Assembly: GCF_000725125.1 (NCBI RefSeq)
Contig: NZ_JFCB01000043.1
Coordinates: 1-50,214 of the forward strand
Source: Streptomyces toyocaensis
Lineage (GTDB): Bacteria > Actinomycetota > Actinomycetes > Streptomycetales > Streptomycetaceae
Direction of reading: 5' to 3'
DNA: 50,214 bases
Part shown: positions 32,332 to 40,327 of the stretch, in pieces
How the letters are laid out: each line of letters begins with the position of its first letter
Position numbering within the stretch: position 1 is the stretch's first letter
Notes under the pieces: generated by a model
What the model saw: only the letters and a program-made list of their open reading frames with translations
Database searches by the model: none
Told to the model about the DNA's origin: nothing
Made by a program: the position numbers and the translations under genes

Positions 32332-33128
32332 GCTTCCACTCCCGATGCCGTAAGAATCCGGTCGTACGCGTCGGTGAGCGCCTGCGCCTCACGGCCCGGC
32401 GCGTCGGTGATCGGTACACAGGCGAACCGCGTCTGCTGGCGCACCGAGTGGCGAGGGATCGCCAGGTCATGTCGATACAGCGAGCCGTACGTGTCCGCCA
32501 GGTACTCCCCTATGGCGTCCTTCAGCGTGCTGCGCCCGCCCGGCACTATCGACGGGATGATCCCGACCACCCTCAAGTCAGGGTTCATGCCCAGATCCTT
32601 GACGAGCTTGATCGTACTCAGCGCCTCCTTCGCGCCGATCCGGCCGTCCTCATCGAGCGTCGCAGGGATGAGCACGTCCGTGGCTGCAACGAGAGCGGAC
32701 GTGACCAGCTTCCCGCCCGCCCGGGGCGGAAGGTCCAGAATGCCGACCGCCCCGGGACCGACAGCACCCTTGAGACCCAGGCGCAGACGGAACTCCAGGC
32801 CGACAGCCACGTTGTCGGTCTCCCGGTTGGCAAGAGCCCGCTCCGCGGCGATGACCTGCACCCCGGACCAGGCCTTGCCTGCCTCAGCGAACGCATCCGC
32901 AGCAAGGCCAGTTTCTCCCTGCGGATCGAGCGCCAGCAGGTCGTTCATCGTGAACGCCGGCGCCTCATCCTCAGGAATGCCCAGCTCCGCCGTAAAGGTC
33001 CCCCGAGGGTCGAGATCCCCGGCGATGACAGGAAGCTTCCGTTTGCGTGCGGCTGCCACTAGCCCCGCAGACAGGGCGCTTTTGCCCACGCCGCCCTTCT
33101 CGCTGTACACAGCCAGCACTCTGCTCAT
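32328..33128 (-). CDS. parA: ParA-family partition ATPase, 266 aa
   Basis: The ATG (MSRVLAVYSEKGGVGKSALS) has GAGGG seven bases upstream. A deviant Walker A KGGVGKSA is at 11-18, DLDPRGTF at about 38-45 and the A'/B motif VGILDLPPRAGGK near 148-160, followed by ALVAATDVLIPATLDEDGRI. This is the standard MinD/ParA ATPase fold and length for a plasmid ParA. It forms an operon with parB and drives DNA segregation by ATP-dependent gradients on the nucleoid. The promoter should lie in the 290-bp gap to the divergent gene at 33419. Confidence 0.93.
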   Translation of the reverse strand: MSRVLAVYSEKGGVGKSALSAGLVAAARKRKLPVIAGDLDPRGTFTAELGIPEDEAPAFTMNDLLALDPQGETGLAADAFAEAGKAWSGVQVIAAERALANRETDNVAVGLEFRLRLGLKGAVGPGAVGILDLPPRAGGKLVTSALVAATDVLIPATLDEDGRIGAKEALSTIKLVKDLGMNPDLRVVGIIPSIVPGGRSTLKDAIGEYLADTYGSLYRHDLAIPRHSVRQQTRFACVPITDAPGREAQALTDAYDRILTASGVEA

Positions 33129-33418
33129 GTCAGAACCCTCAGTCGAAACGCCCAAGTCACGGATGGAAGAGTATCGACAAGCGGCTCGATAGCCAGGGGC
33201 GACCGACGCGAGAACCGTCACGGACGGCAAACGACTGAGGCGGTATGCCACGTAGGGCACGCCCACGGCTGGGCACGCGCCCCGCAGCCCGAAGCACCAC
33301 CCAGCCGACCGGCCCACCTGCGCCTTGTTCCACGCGGATATGGCTGACGCCAGGCGCGTCTGCACAGCCTGGAAAGAAGCTGCACGTCCTATCGCACGGA
33401 TGCCTCGTTGGGCTGGGC
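33129..33418. other. divergent gap, parAB promoter region
   Basis: No gene is seen. It holds the leftward parAB promoter and the rightward promoter of the next gene. A CGTTTCGA close to the 21-bp iteron core lies at 33142-33150. Confidence 0.35.
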
Positions 33419-33904
33419 ATGACGACGGACGAGACCACTCCCCGGCTAGCTTCGATGGCGGAGGCGGCTACGGCGGATGACTACGCCAGCCTCACCCCGC
33501 GCCAGCGCAAGGCGCGCAAGGTGGCAGGCATGGGCGTGACCTCCGGTGGCCACGCCGACTACGTGGACGTCGTCGCACTGTCGGACATCGAGGCCGCGGT
33601 GGCGGTCGGCCGGACCGTGGCCGGGGACATCCGCGAGGAGGCACAAGAGTTGCTGGCCGACGGCTACGCCCCGACCACCGCCTATGGCCCCAGAGCGACC
33701 GCTGACGAGACGACACCGCCCTGCGGGCGGCACCCCCGCCATGGGGGGTGCCGCCCGCAGTCGCCTCCGGCCCCGACCGGCCCGGCCACGTGCCGTCGGC
33801 ACCCGACCATGGACCCGACCACGGCAGGTCAGCGCCCTGTCCGCACGGTCGGTATTCCTGGGCTGCCGGACCGGCTCCTTCAGATAGCGCACCTGCCTGG
33901 GTGA
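33419..33904 (+). CDS. hypothetical protein with run-on C-terminus, 161 aa as read
   Basis: The ATG opens MTTDETTPRLASMAEAATAD. The first 90 residues are well ordered (YASLTPRQRKARKVAGMGVT, YVDVVALSDIEAAVAVGRTV, IREEAQELLADGYAP). The frame then runs through a perfect terminator-like stem (33721-33760) and becomes Pro/Arg-rich. A TGA in another frame at 33702-33704 sits just before that stem, so a one-base frameshift near 33690 probably changed the C-terminus and the original protein was about 95 residues. The family is unknown. Confidence 0.6.
   Translation: MTTDETTPRLASMAEAATADDYASLTPRQRKARKVAGMGVTSGGHADYVDVVALSDIEAAVAVGRTVAGDIREEAQELLADGYAPTTAYGPRATADETTPPCGRHPRHGGCRPQSPPAPTGPATCRRHPTMDPTTAGQRPVRTVGIPGLPDRLLQIAHLPG
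33721..33760 (+). terminator. perfect hairpin inside the run-on frame
   Basis: CTGCGGGCGGCACCCCC pairs with GGGGGTGCCGCCCGCAG around GCCAT. It probably marks the true end of the preceding gene. Confidence 0.8.
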
Positions 33905-34039
33905 CCCAGGCCAGGAAGGCGACCAGAGCGGTGGCGGCGGTCAGGGAGGCCATGCAGAGTGTCCAGGCCCGGCTCCCTGCCCGGCTCCCTTCACTCGCCT
34001 CACGGTGCCTGGCGGTGCACGCTGGGAGGTGTGACCAGT

Positions 34040-34255
34040 GTGCCGATTGTCGTGCACCGGCCCTCGCTCACCGGCGGCCGGAGAGTCACAGTGCATCGTC
34101 ACGGGCGCGATGAGATCCTCGGCACCGCCTACAGCGACCACGACCTGGTGGTGTTCCTCGAGCGCGCCGGCATCGCCAATGCCGAAGATCTCTTGGACCA
34201 GCCGCAGTGGGTGGAGTGGCGCGACGGCCCCGCCCACGACTTCAGCGCCGCTTAA
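34040..34255 (+). CDS. small hypothetical protein, 71 aa
   Basis: The chosen start is the GTG of VPIVVHRPSLTGGRRVTVHR, with GGGAGG ten bases upstream; a GTG at 34031 is in frame but too close to that site. The sequence GRDEILGTAYSDHDLVVFLE followed by a WVEWRDGPAHDFSAA end resembles small proteins I recall from Streptomyces plasmids. There are no membrane or metal motifs. The function is unknown. Confidence 0.65.
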   Translation: MPIVVHRPSLTGGRRVTVHRHGRDEILGTAYSDHDLVVFLERAGIANAEDLLDQPQWVEWRDGPAHDFSAA

Positions 34256-34374
34256 GCACGCGAGGCGCGCGACGCAGTTGCGGAAATTGGTCAAAGAACG
34301 CGGCCTTGACTTGGTTGGACAGCCAGGCTCAGTGAGTTGTGCACGGCAGGGCAGGGGGCCCGTACGATGATCAC

Positions 34375-34599
34375 GTGACCGCCCGCCGCACCCTCGGCTC
34401 CGGCCCCGAAAGGTCCGCGCCCATCGGCGCAGCCCAGGCCGATCTGCTGGACGACCTCCCGGGCGTCCGCCTGCCGGACCTGGCCGAACTGCGCGCCAGG
34501 GGAGTACTCGGCGCCCGCACTGCTGGCCCACCGGCCCCCCGCCGCGCACTCTGCACGGGTGGTTATCCGGACACCGAACCTGCCGACACTCCCGACTGA
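34375..34599 (+). CDS. possible small hypothetical protein, 74 aa
   Basis: A GTG (VTARRTLGSGPERSAPIGAA) lies seven bases after a TACGAT -10-like box, with a weak TTGTGC box 20 bp earlier, suggesting leaderless expression. The N-terminal 45 residues look coded (DLLDDLPGVRLPDLAELRAR), while the end is Pro/Arg/Ala-rich. It could be a truncated gene. Confidence 0.4.
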   Translation: MTARRTLGSGPERSAPIGAAQADLLDDLPGVRLPDLAELRARGVLGARTAGPPAPRRALCTGGYPDTEPADTPD

Positions 34600-35029
34600 G
34601 GCGCCCGTCGGCCAGAGCTGGGCCAGGTGCGGTCCACCGCGTTTGGTGATGGTGTCCCGCAGGCAGGCCATATCTGCTGGGAGAGTTGATAGGTGCGGCT
34701 GTTACGGGGCCGGACGGCTTGGTGTGCAGCCGGACGACGACATTCCTTTTGCAGTTCGCTGAGTCTGTATGCGGCGTATCACCCCTTAATGGTGGGTGGC
34801 GCGAGGTGGCGCTTGTCGAAGGTCCATCGAGAGCGCATACGAGTGTGGCGTACGCCCGGCACACTTCCGTAGCAGACGGAGCGTCATGCCTCCGTTGCTA
34901 GCTGTTCCGCCTGGAGGCGTGTACCTCACCGGTGTTCACTTCGAGGAACCGTTTGGGTGGGCCGCTCTGTGTACCAGCGACTTTCGTTAGGAGGCGTCGC
35001 GCGCACGTTTGACGTGTGCCAATACCACG
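34600..35029. other. 430-bp low-coding stretch
   Basis: No gene is supported. The segment is A/T-richer than average and probably holds the promoter for the two-gene unit that follows (AGGAGG at 34989-34994). Confidence 0.4.
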
Positions 35030-35281
35030 ATGTCCACATCCCTCATTCATGACGTCAGTGCCCAGTACGTGGCTTCGGTGCTGTTCGCTCTAACAGTGCT
35101 TGCTGCTGGCGGGCTGCGGGCGGTCTGGACGCGTAGGAGCCGTCGTCACGGCCAGGAAACGACTGCTGCTTTGGATGGCGGGCCTGGGGAGCCGGCCGTA
35201 TCTGAAGGCGACCTCGACGTGACCAGGACGACGCAGGTTCCGGGAACGTCGTCTGAAGGACGACGCCAGGTGTCGTCATGA
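35030..35281 (+). CDS. small membrane protein, 83 aa
   Basis: The chosen start is ATG (MSTSLIHDVSAQYVASVLFA); a TTG at 35009 is an alternative because AGGAGG lies further upstream. One membrane helix is at about 12-32, followed by the basic TRRSRRHG and a polar tail. The stop overlaps the next ATG (ATGA), so it is translationally coupled to a 310-aa protein. The pair could be an anchor and a soluble partner. Confidence 0.55.
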   Translation: MSTSLIHDVSAQYVASVLFALTVLAAGGLRAVWTRRSRRHGQETTAALDGGPGEPAVSEGDLDVTRTTQVPGTSSEGRRQVSS

Positions 35282-36210
35282 GGACGACAGGAAACTCCGG
35301 CGGCCGTAAGAACACTGACAAGGAGCACAACCGAGCTCGTGCTTGGGCCTTGCTGACTGAGAAGCCGTCGGGCGCCCGCCGACTCGCGTCCTACAACAGC
35401 AGTTCACCGGCTCGCCTGGTGGACATTGCTCGCAACTATGACCGCATCTGTCGGCGGGCCGAGGGGCTCTTGCACCCTGACGCCACGGAAACCGAGGTCC
35501 TGGCCGCGCTACTGGCCATCCGCATTCTCCGGGAGAAGCTGGACCATGACGAGCTGAAACTCACCACCCTGGCGCGCACAAAGCGGATCACATGGGCACG
35601 CATCGCTGAATGGCAGGAGTTGAGCGGGCGCCAAGCAGCCGAGCGACGGCACCTCCAGCTCGGACGTGCCTATACCCACCCCGACGGCACCGTGCCCGCC
35701 ACACAGAGCGAGCGGGTGGAGTACGCACGCGGCCTCCGCAGCCGCCGAGCCGAACGGCAGTGGGCACTGAACAATGCTGCGCGGATCCGCCGCGTGGCCG
35801 CGCAACTGGCAGCCATCGACAACCTGCAACAGCGGGTGGACGGCTCACACGAGGCCCAGATCATGCATGCCATCCGCCATGGTAAGGACGCGCCGCCGCA
35901 GGAACCGCCGCAGGAACCGCTCGTGTGGCCCAAAGCCCTGCGGGAGTGCGTAGACGAGGACGAGCGCTTCCGCAGGACGCCCCCGCTCCTGGTCGACGAC
36001 GGACTCCACGACCCCGACTATCAGCGCCAGCAGCAAGAGGCCGACATCGTGCACCGCCTGTTGGGCCTGATCGGCTACGCCGCAAACCCGAGAAACATCG
36101 ACCTGACTGACCTCCCAGACCTGGCCGATGCGACCTTCGACATCTACAACGACTGCCAGCAGGCCGCAAAGGGTCGTCGTGGAGCCAGCAGACGGTCAGG
36201 CCACGCCTGA
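35278..36210 (+). CDS. basic helical hypothetical protein, 310 aa
   Basis: The ATG overlaps the preceding stop. The sequence is mostly helical with an HTH-like centre (KLTTLARTKRITWARIAEWQ then ELSGRQAAERRHLQL, about 98-133) and a long charged helix (RGLRSRRAERQWALNNAARI). The C-terminal 80 residues are acidic (DLTDLPDLADATFDIYNDCQ). There is no catalytic motif, and a DNA-binding role is plausible. No family is recognised. The AbiE-like operon begins about 300 bp downstream. Confidence 0.68.
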   Translation: MRTTGNSGGRKNTDKEHNRARAWALLTEKPSGARRLASYNSSSPARLVDIARNYDRICRRAEGLLHPDATETEVLAALLAIRILREKLDHDELKLTTLARTKRITWARIAEWQELSGRQAAERRHLQLGRAYTHPDGTVPATQSERVEYARGLRSRRAERQWALNNAARIRRVAAQLAAIDNLQQRVDGSHEAQIMHAIRHGKDAPPQEPPQEPLVWPKALRECVDEDERFRRTPPLLVDDGLHDPDYQRQQQEADIVHRLLGLIGYAANPRNIDLTDLPDLADATFDIYNDCQQAAKGRRGASRRSGHA

Positions 36211-36385
36211 CCGAGCAGAACGCACTCATCGCCGCCGCCCGTCATCAAGGGTGCCGCAGAAACGCCACACGGCCGGGTGACGGGGCAGCAGCCGGGACAG
36301 GGAGCTCCCAGAGCTCGATGGCTGGCGGCCGGCATCGGGCGGCACAGACGGTCTCTGCCCTTGTTTTGTTGCTGGTATCGGGATG

Positions 36386-36473
36386 TTTCCAAACGTTGGA
36401 AAGCTACACACCCAAGAAATCTTGCCGATATGGATAACTTTCCACAGGTTGGAAACTTTCGGAAATCGGCAAG
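36386..36473. promoter_or_regulatory. AbiE-like operon operators (two inverted repeats)
   Basis: TTTCCAAACGTTGGAAA (36386-36402) and TTTCCACAGGTTGGAAA (36439-36455) are near-identical 17-bp palindromes 53 bp apart. The second is framed by CTTGCCGAT (36421-36429) and ATCGGCAAG (36465-36473). AbiEi antitoxins bind inverted repeats in their own promoters, so these are probable autorepression sites. Confidence 0.7.
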
Positions 36474-36514
36474 TTCTCTTGGAGTTGCTTGACTTGCCGT
36501 GGCAGGATCGGTGC

Positions 36515-37705
36515 GTGGACGACCTTACGACCGTTGCTGAAGCTGCCACCGTCCTCGAGCTGGGGACCGCAGCACTGCGGGACATGCTCGGTGAGGACTG
36601 GGAGGTCACTGTCCAGCCCGAGCAAGCGCCTGCGCCGCACACAGGGGATCCGGGCTGGGATGCGGTCGTCCGTCTCGCCTCGCGACACGACAGCATGTTC
36701 ACCGAACTCCTGGTCGATGTGCGTACCCGCATCACTCCGAAGGATGCCGCCGGGCACATCGCCTCGACGGCCATGTTGGTGCGCCGGGTGAACCACAACA
36801 CGCGCCTGATGGTGTTCGCGCCATGGATCAGCCCGCGGACACAGGAAGAGCTGCGGCGCCGGGAGATCGACTACCTTGATCTGACGGGCAACGTGTCCTT
36901 GCGTGTCACCCGGCCGGCCATCATCGTCCACACGCAGGGCGCGGAGCGGGCCCCTGCCAGCCACCGGCCTTCCAGCAGCAAGCCCATGCTGACCGGGCCG
37001 CGAGCTGGCCGGCTCGTGCGCCTGCTCGCGGACGTGAAGCCCCCGTACCGGGCCACCGACCTCGCCAAGAGTGCTGGCCTGAGCGTTCCCTACGTGTCCA
37101 AGCTGTTGGACTCTCTTGAGGACCAGCTGCTCATCGAACGCGACGGCAAGGTCGTCGTGCACGTCGACTGGCAACAGTTGCTCCGCACTCGCGCAAGCAG
37201 CCTGGACCTGATGCATCACACGCACCCGCTCGGCATGATCGCGCCGATGGGTATCCCGGCGGTCATCGACCGCCTGGTCAAGCTCGACGGCTACGTTGCG
37301 GACTACGAGGTACTCGTCACTGGGTCGTACGCGGCCCGCACTGTTGCCCCGGTCGCCGTCGGCGGACAGCTCATGCTCTACACGGCCCCTGACGACGCAG
37401 TAAGCGTGCGTATCGCCAAGCACCTCGGCCTGATGCCTGTGTCCGAAGGAGCAGACGTCCTGCTCCTTGCTCCTTGGGACCTGAGCGTGAGCCATCGCCC
37501 CGTCAGGTTCGACCGGTACTGGCAGGTCGGCCTCAGCCAGCTCGCCCTGGACTGCCTGTCCGGACCGGGACGCATGCCGGCAGAGGGCGAGAAGGTGCTC
37601 GAGTACATGGCCGAGAAGGAAGGAACGTGGCGCCTGAACGAGCTCAAGGAAGCAGGCCGTCACAGAACGTCGCATTCCGGCGCAGGAGACCCGTCGCTGT
37701 TCTAG
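36515..37705 (+). CDS. AbiEi-like antitoxin/regulator, 396 aa
   Basis: The chosen start is the GTG of VDDLTTVAEAATVLELGTAA. The N-terminal 150 residues hold a domain with RITPKDAAGHIASTAMLVRR and REIDYLDLTGNVSLRVTRPA. A winged HTH lies near 185-225 (ATDLAKSAGLSVPYVSKLLD), and the C-terminal part carries LVTGSYAARTVAPVAVGG, typical of type IV AbiEi-like antitoxins. Family members repress their own operon and neutralise a cognate nucleotidyltransferase. The next gene, 26 bp downstream, encodes such an enzyme. Confidence 0.75.
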   Translation: MDDLTTVAEAATVLELGTAALRDMLGEDWEVTVQPEQAPAPHTGDPGWDAVVRLASRHDSMFTELLVDVRTRITPKDAAGHIASTAMLVRRVNHNTRLMVFAPWISPRTQEELRRREIDYLDLTGNVSLRVTRPAIIVHTQGAERAPASHRPSSSKPMLTGPRAGRLVRLLADVKPPYRATDLAKSAGLSVPYVSKLLDSLEDQLLIERDGKVVVHVDWQQLLRTRASSLDLMHHTHPLGMIAPMGIPAVIDRLVKLDGYVADYEVLVTGSYAARTVAPVAVGGQLMLYTAPDDAVSVRIAKHLGLMPVSEGADVLLLAPWDLSVSHRPVRFDRYWQVGLSQLALDCLSGPGRMPAEGEKVLEYMAEKEGTWRLNELKEAGRHRTSHSGAGDPSLF

Positions 37706-37731
37706 GATCGCCCCACGATCAAGGGGGCGGT

Positions 37732-38586
37732 ATGTCTCAGGCACCAGCCGGCGTCGACGAGGACGAACTCAACCAGGCCGCACGCAGCGCCCTGCTGGAC
37801 GCCCTGGTCGCCCTGGAGAACCACCGTGACGCCACGACTGTCGTGGGCGCCCAGGCCGTCTACCTCCGCACCCAGAACGCCACCATCCGCAGCGCTCCCT
37901 ACACCGCCGACGGCGACATCAGCATCGATCCGCAGCGCCTGGGGGAAAACCCGCTCATCGAGCAGGCCATGCGCGGCGCCGGATTCTCCCTCAGAGACCA
38001 CCAGTCCGGTCTGTGGGAGAGGCCCCAGCAGGTCGGCGCCCTCACCGTCCCGGTTGAGGTCGACCTGCTTGTTCCGCACCAGCTGGCACCGCGCCCCAAC
38101 ACCAAACGGCGCACGGAACTACCACCCCACAACGAATGGGCAACCAAGAAAGTCGCCGGCCTCGAAGTTGCTGCCGTGGACCGCTCAATCATGACCGTCA
38201 CCAGCCTCACCCCCGGTGACGCCCGGCAGGTCGACGCCTACGTCGCCGGACCTGCTGCGCTGCTCGTCGCCAAAGCCATCAAGATCGACGAACGGATCAA
38301 GGACGCCGCGAAACGGCCGGACCGGCTCAGCAACAAAGACGCAGGCGACGTCTACCGCATCATGACCACCGCCTTGGCCGACGACCTCGCCCAGAGGTTC
38401 GCGGAACTGAGCACTGACCCCCGGGTCGGCGACACCGCACAACAGGGCCTGAAACTTCTGCGAACCCTCTTCGGCGCGGCCGCCACGCCTGGAACGAACC
38501 TCGCCGTCCAGGCGCTCGCCGGTGATGTACCCGCGGACCGAATCCGCGGCCTCATGCCTGCCTTCGTTGATGCTCTCAGCCCGTGA
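37732..38586 (+). CDS. AbiEii-like nucleotidyltransferase toxin, 284 aa
   Basis: The ATG (MSQAPAGVDEDELNQAARSA) follows AAGGGGGCGG. An NTase core is seen at about 35-70: TTVVGAQAVYLRTQN, then ADGDISIDPQ with the DxD-like metal pair. Family members usually have a Gly-Ser or Gly-Ala turn followed by an Asp pair, and this fits. Helical residues 100-280 include DEWAT-like and LLVAKAIKIDERI segments. AbiEii-type toxins transfer nucleotides to tRNA or other targets and give abortive phage defence. The pairing with the HTH protein upstream supports a type IV-like toxin-antitoxin module for plasmid maintenance or defence. Confidence 0.72.
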   Translation: MSQAPAGVDEDELNQAARSALLDALVALENHRDATTVVGAQAVYLRTQNATIRSAPYTADGDISIDPQRLGENPLIEQAMRGAGFSLRDHQSGLWERPQQVGALTVPVEVDLLVPHQLAPRPNTKRRTELPPHNEWATKKVAGLEVAAVDRSIMTVTSLTPGDARQVDAYVAGPAALLVAKAIKIDERIKDAAKRPDRLSNKDAGDVYRIMTTALADDLAQRFAELSTDPRVGDTAQQGLKLLRTLFGAAATPGTNLAVQALAGDVPADRIRGLMPAFVDALSP

Positions 38587-38701
38587 ACGGCTGACCGATA
38601 CGTCCATCGCGGCGAAGACGACACCGCGGCCGTTGCACCTTCTGCGAAGAACGGAGCTCGATCCCGACAGACGACCTCGATTCCAGGGCGCTTCGCCAGC
38701 C

Positions 38702-39272
38702 ACTTGGCCAGGGTGGACGCCTCCCGGCTCTACGGGACCGCCGGGCGCTCGGAGGAGATCCTGGGTGTGAACATCGAGGATCTGGACTTCGCCGGTCGCC
38801 GCTGCCTGGTAAGGCCAAGGGGGCGAAGTCGAAGTCCCGCCGCTGAGGCCAGGTCCGCGAGGACTTCGTGCTGGAGAAGGTGTACTGGGACGCCTGCACC
38901 GCCCGGCTCCTGCCCCGGCTGCTCAAGGGCCGCACCCGCGGGCCGGTGTTCGTCACCCACCGTCGCCCCGGCCCGGGGGAAGGTCGTCAGCCCATGTGAC
39001 ATCTGCCCGGACACCGGCTTCGCCCGGCTGTCGTACGGGCAGGCCCGCGCGCTGCTGGACCACCACACTGCGGTGCGCGGAGCGGGCGCGGGCTGAGACC
39101 TGCACGAGTGCCCATTCCGCTCTGACCCATCTCGGTGAGCAAGGCGAGCCTGCTGATGCTGATGGCGAAGTCTCGGCACAAGAAGCCGGAGAATGTCCGC
39201 CGCTACTTCAAGCCCTCCCTGGAGGCGATCGCCGAGCTCACGAGCGTGTCTGCTCCGGGCAGCAGCAGGTGA
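38702..39272 (+). pseudogene. decayed tyrosine recombinase/integrase (C-terminal part)
   Basis: Pieces of one protein appear in different frames: ASRLYGTAGRSEEILGVNIE DLDF, then DFVLEKVYWDACTARLLPRL, VVSPCDICPDTGFARLSYGQ, and finally MAKSRHKKPENVRRYFKPSL. The order (catalytic Arg region, a zinc-like insertion, LTHLGEQG, then the HKKPENVRRY tail box near the active Tyr) fits tyrosine recombinases. At least two frameshifts and a stop break the gene. It is probably a trace of an integrated element. Confidence 0.72.
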
Positions 39273-39315
39273 ACGTTAGTTCTCGCTCGGGTCCGGGCGA
39301 GGCTGTGTGCCTGTC

Positions 39316-40092
39316 TCATGCGCCGTATCGGCGTTGCCGGGCCGAATAGCTGCGCAGGGCCCGCAGAAAGTCGATCTCTCGGAAGGCGGGCCAGTAGGCC
39401 TCGCAGAAGTACAGCTCTGAGTAGGCGCTCTGCCACAGCAGGAAGTTCGACATGCGCTGTTCTCCGCTGGTGCGGATGACGAGGTCTGGGTCAGGTTGTC
39501 CTGCCGTGTAGAGGTGACGGGTGATGTCGTCCATCGTCAGGCGTGCTGCGAGGTCTTCGAGGGTGGTTCCGGCGGCTGCCTGTTCGTGGAGCAGTTCGCG
39601 CATGGCGTCGATGACTTCCTGCCTTCCGCCGTAGCCGATGGCAAGGGTCACTTGTGATCCGGTGGTGCAGCCGCGGGTCGCCTCCACCGCTTCCTTGAGG
39701 GCGTGGGCCGTGGAGTCAGGCAGGGCGTCGAGGGTTCCTGCTATGCGCACCTGCCAGCGGGCGTCAGGACGAGCGAGATGAACTGCCACCACCTGCTCAA
39801 TCACCTGCATGAGAAAGGACACCTCGGTGTCGCCGCGGCGCTGCAAGTTCTCCGTGGAGCAGACGAAGACGGTCACGTGCTTGATGCCGGCCGTCTCGCA
39901 CCAGGACAGCACGTTCTCCACGTGTTCGGCACCGTATCGATGGCCGATGCTTGGGTTGGCCATGCCCATCTGGCGGGCCCATCTGCGGTTCCCGTCCATG
40001 ATCAGGCCGATGTGCTTGGGCAGCGGCCCCTCTGCCGTCTGCCGCCGCAGCCGACGGGCGTACAGGGCGTAGAAGAGATCAGCGGTGCGCAT
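39316..40092 (-). CDS. uppS: cis-prenyltransferase (undecaprenyl diphosphate synthase family), 258 aa
   Basis: The ATG (MRTADLFYALYARRLRRQTA) has AAGG eight bases upstream. Family signatures are in order: HIGLIMDGNRRWARQ near 25-40 with catalytic Asp, VTVFVCSTENLQRR near 75-88, VRIAGTLDALPD, AIGYGGRQEVIDAM near 150-163, DLVIRTSGEQRMSNFLLWQS and FCEAYWPAF near 225-235. It condenses isopentenyl units in Z configuration to make polyprenyl or shorter diphosphates. A plasmid copy is probably not the essential cell-wall enzyme and may serve specialised terpenoid or carrier-lipid synthesis. It is divergent from a PadR-methyltransferase fusion gene with operator-like repeats between, so they are probably co-regulated. 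Confidence 0.9.
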   Translation of the reverse strand: MRTADLFYALYARRLRRQTAEGPLPKHIGLIMDGNRRWARQMGMANPSIGHRYGAEHVENVLSWCETAGIKHVTVFVCSTENLQRRGDTEVSFLMQVIEQVVAVHLARPDARWQVRIAGTLDALPDSTAHALKEAVEATRGCTTGSQVTLAIGYGGRQEVIDAMRELLHEQAAAGTTLEDLAARLTMDDITRHLYTAGQPDPDLVIRTSGEQRMSNFLLWQSAYSELYFCEAYWPAFREIDFLRALRSYSARQRRYGA

Positions 40093-40243
40093 CGGGAGGC
40101 CTTTCGCATGGTGTCCAGGGCAAAGACGGAAGTTCTTGGGGCGCTGCAAAGGTCGGTTCGTCGCGGTCTCCGGCGTCGCCTGTGATACCGGCCCGGAGGA
40201 ACCAGGGCGGGCACTCGCGCAGTCGGCGTCCGTCGTTTCACCG

Positions 40244-40290
40244 CTACGGAATACTACGCGGCGTGTACTACGCGCTGTGTAGCATCATGG
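40244..40290. promoter_or_regulatory. PadR-type operator region
   Basis: TACTACGCG occurs twice, about 14 bp apart, near 40252 and 40266, followed by an inverted-like GTGTAGCA near 40276. It lies between the divergent uppS-like gene and the PadR fusion. PadR proteins commonly bind such imperfect dyads. Confidence 0.5.
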
Positions 40291-40327
40291 GAACGCATTC
40301 CGGAGGCCGACCACAGCGGGAGAAGTC

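Noticed and set aside
33492..33953. Minus-strand frame starting with a hydrophobic MASLTAATALVAFLAWV segment
   Set aside because: It runs through a perfect terminator stem and loses protein-like composition after 45 residues. At most a relic.
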